In this document: positions 11,846-12,007 of the stretch, piece by piece
Position numbering within the stretch: the first letter of the stretch is position 1
Layout: the number at the start of each line of letters is the position of its first letter
Assembly: GCA_030628905.1 (NCBI GenBank)
Contig: DAOVQB010000139.1
Span: 1-12,007 of the forward strand
From: DAOVQB01 sp023128935
GTDB taxonomy: Bacteria > Eisenbacteria > RBG-16-71-46 > CAIMUX01 > WJJG01
Direction of reading: 5' to 3'
Length of the DNA stretch: 12,007 nt
Notes under the pieces: model-generated
What the model was told of the DNA's origin: nothing
Databases searched by the model: none
What the model saw: the letters and a program-made list of their open reading frames with translations, nothing else
Position numbers and translations under genes: made by a program

Positions 11846-12007
11846 CTATTTCACTTTTCTGTTCCAATATTCGATGTAGGCCAGATAAGCTTTTTTCTCA
11901 GTCAAAAATTGTAAATGTTGTTTAACATTAAGTTTGTACGCAAAGATACTTTTTGTTCTCATCTTGCGAGCTTTCTCCATTCTATGGTTGCCATCAATCA
12001 AGTTATA
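11846..12007 (-). CDS. ParB/sulfiredoxin-like domain cassette protein, C-terminal part
   Basis: The frame enters from the right edge and is read for 53 residues to a TAG at 11846: YNLIDGNHRMEKARKMRTKS, IFAYKLNVKQHLQFLTEKKA and YLAYIEYWNRKVK. The DGNHRMEKAR block matches the DGxHRxxAA signature of ParB/Srx-like domains, which bind nucleotides or DNA. It is AT-rich, unlike every other gene in the window, and ends at an AT-rich attC, so it was probably acquired from a different source. The N-terminus is outside the window. Confidence 0.65.
   Translation of the reverse strand, partial: YNLIDGNHRMEKARKMRTKSIFAYKLNVKQHLQFLTEKKAYLAYIEYWNRKVK

Overview
The window is GC-rich bacterial accessory DNA and reads as part of an integron gene-cassette array carrying two IS91-like insertions and an old transposase remnant. 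The evidence for an array is a series of attC-like recombination sites: imperfect palindromes of about 57-190 bp, bounded by inverted core boxes of the RYYYAAC / GTTRRRY type. In at least five of them one L arm carries an extra, unpaired base. That base places R'' at the high-coordinate end, so the array reads along the minus strand, and almost all cassette genes lie on that strand, each ending just before or inside an attC. By array logic the integrase gene and attI would lie beyond position 12007; no intI is in the window. The host cannot be named; a proteobacterium (perhaps gammaproteobacterial) is a guess from composition and cassette content.

Right to left (array reading order): a partial ParB-like cassette gene (11846-12007) with an AT-rich attC (11729-11845); a cassette holding a brnT-type toxin-antitoxin pair on the opposite (+) strand plus about 400 bp without a recognisable gene; attC 10627-10743; a DUF6429-like gene; a degenerate attC-like structure 10115-10188 that overlaps a promoter; an NYN-domain nuclease-like gene with a terminator at its 5' end; attC 9200-9385 with an internal duplication; an ORF6N-domain gene with attC 8481-8578; IS91-like element 2 (about 5909-8480, minus); vapBC with attC 4897-5012; higBA with attC 4141-4197; hicAB, whose attC is split by IS91-like element 1 (about 1491-3491, plus), the rest of the site being 1370-1493; a two-gene cassette (a catalytic-domain-less recombinase-like protein and a small partner, 627-1357); and a chimeric DDE-transposase remnant (1 to about 675).

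The two IS91-like elements share one design: a short GC hairpin at the left end, a long hairpin that buries the ribosome binding site of a tyrosine-recombinase gene, an ATGA overlap into an HUH (IS91-type) transposase gene, and a hairpin followed by AATCCT..C at the right end. Both appear to be inserted at attC core boxes, in opposite orientations. Both transposase genes carry a single-base frameshift that looks like loss of one G before CCTCG. Recombinase 1 has an in-frame internal deletion that removes its active site; recombinase 2 looks intact.

The cassettes are rich in toxin-antitoxin pairs (hicAB, higBA, vapBC, brnT plus partner), each with a visible promoter, as is usual for cassettes that stabilise arrays. 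In hicAB, higBA and possibly the NYN gene, the -10 box lies only 5-6 nt from the start codon, which predicts leaderless transcripts.
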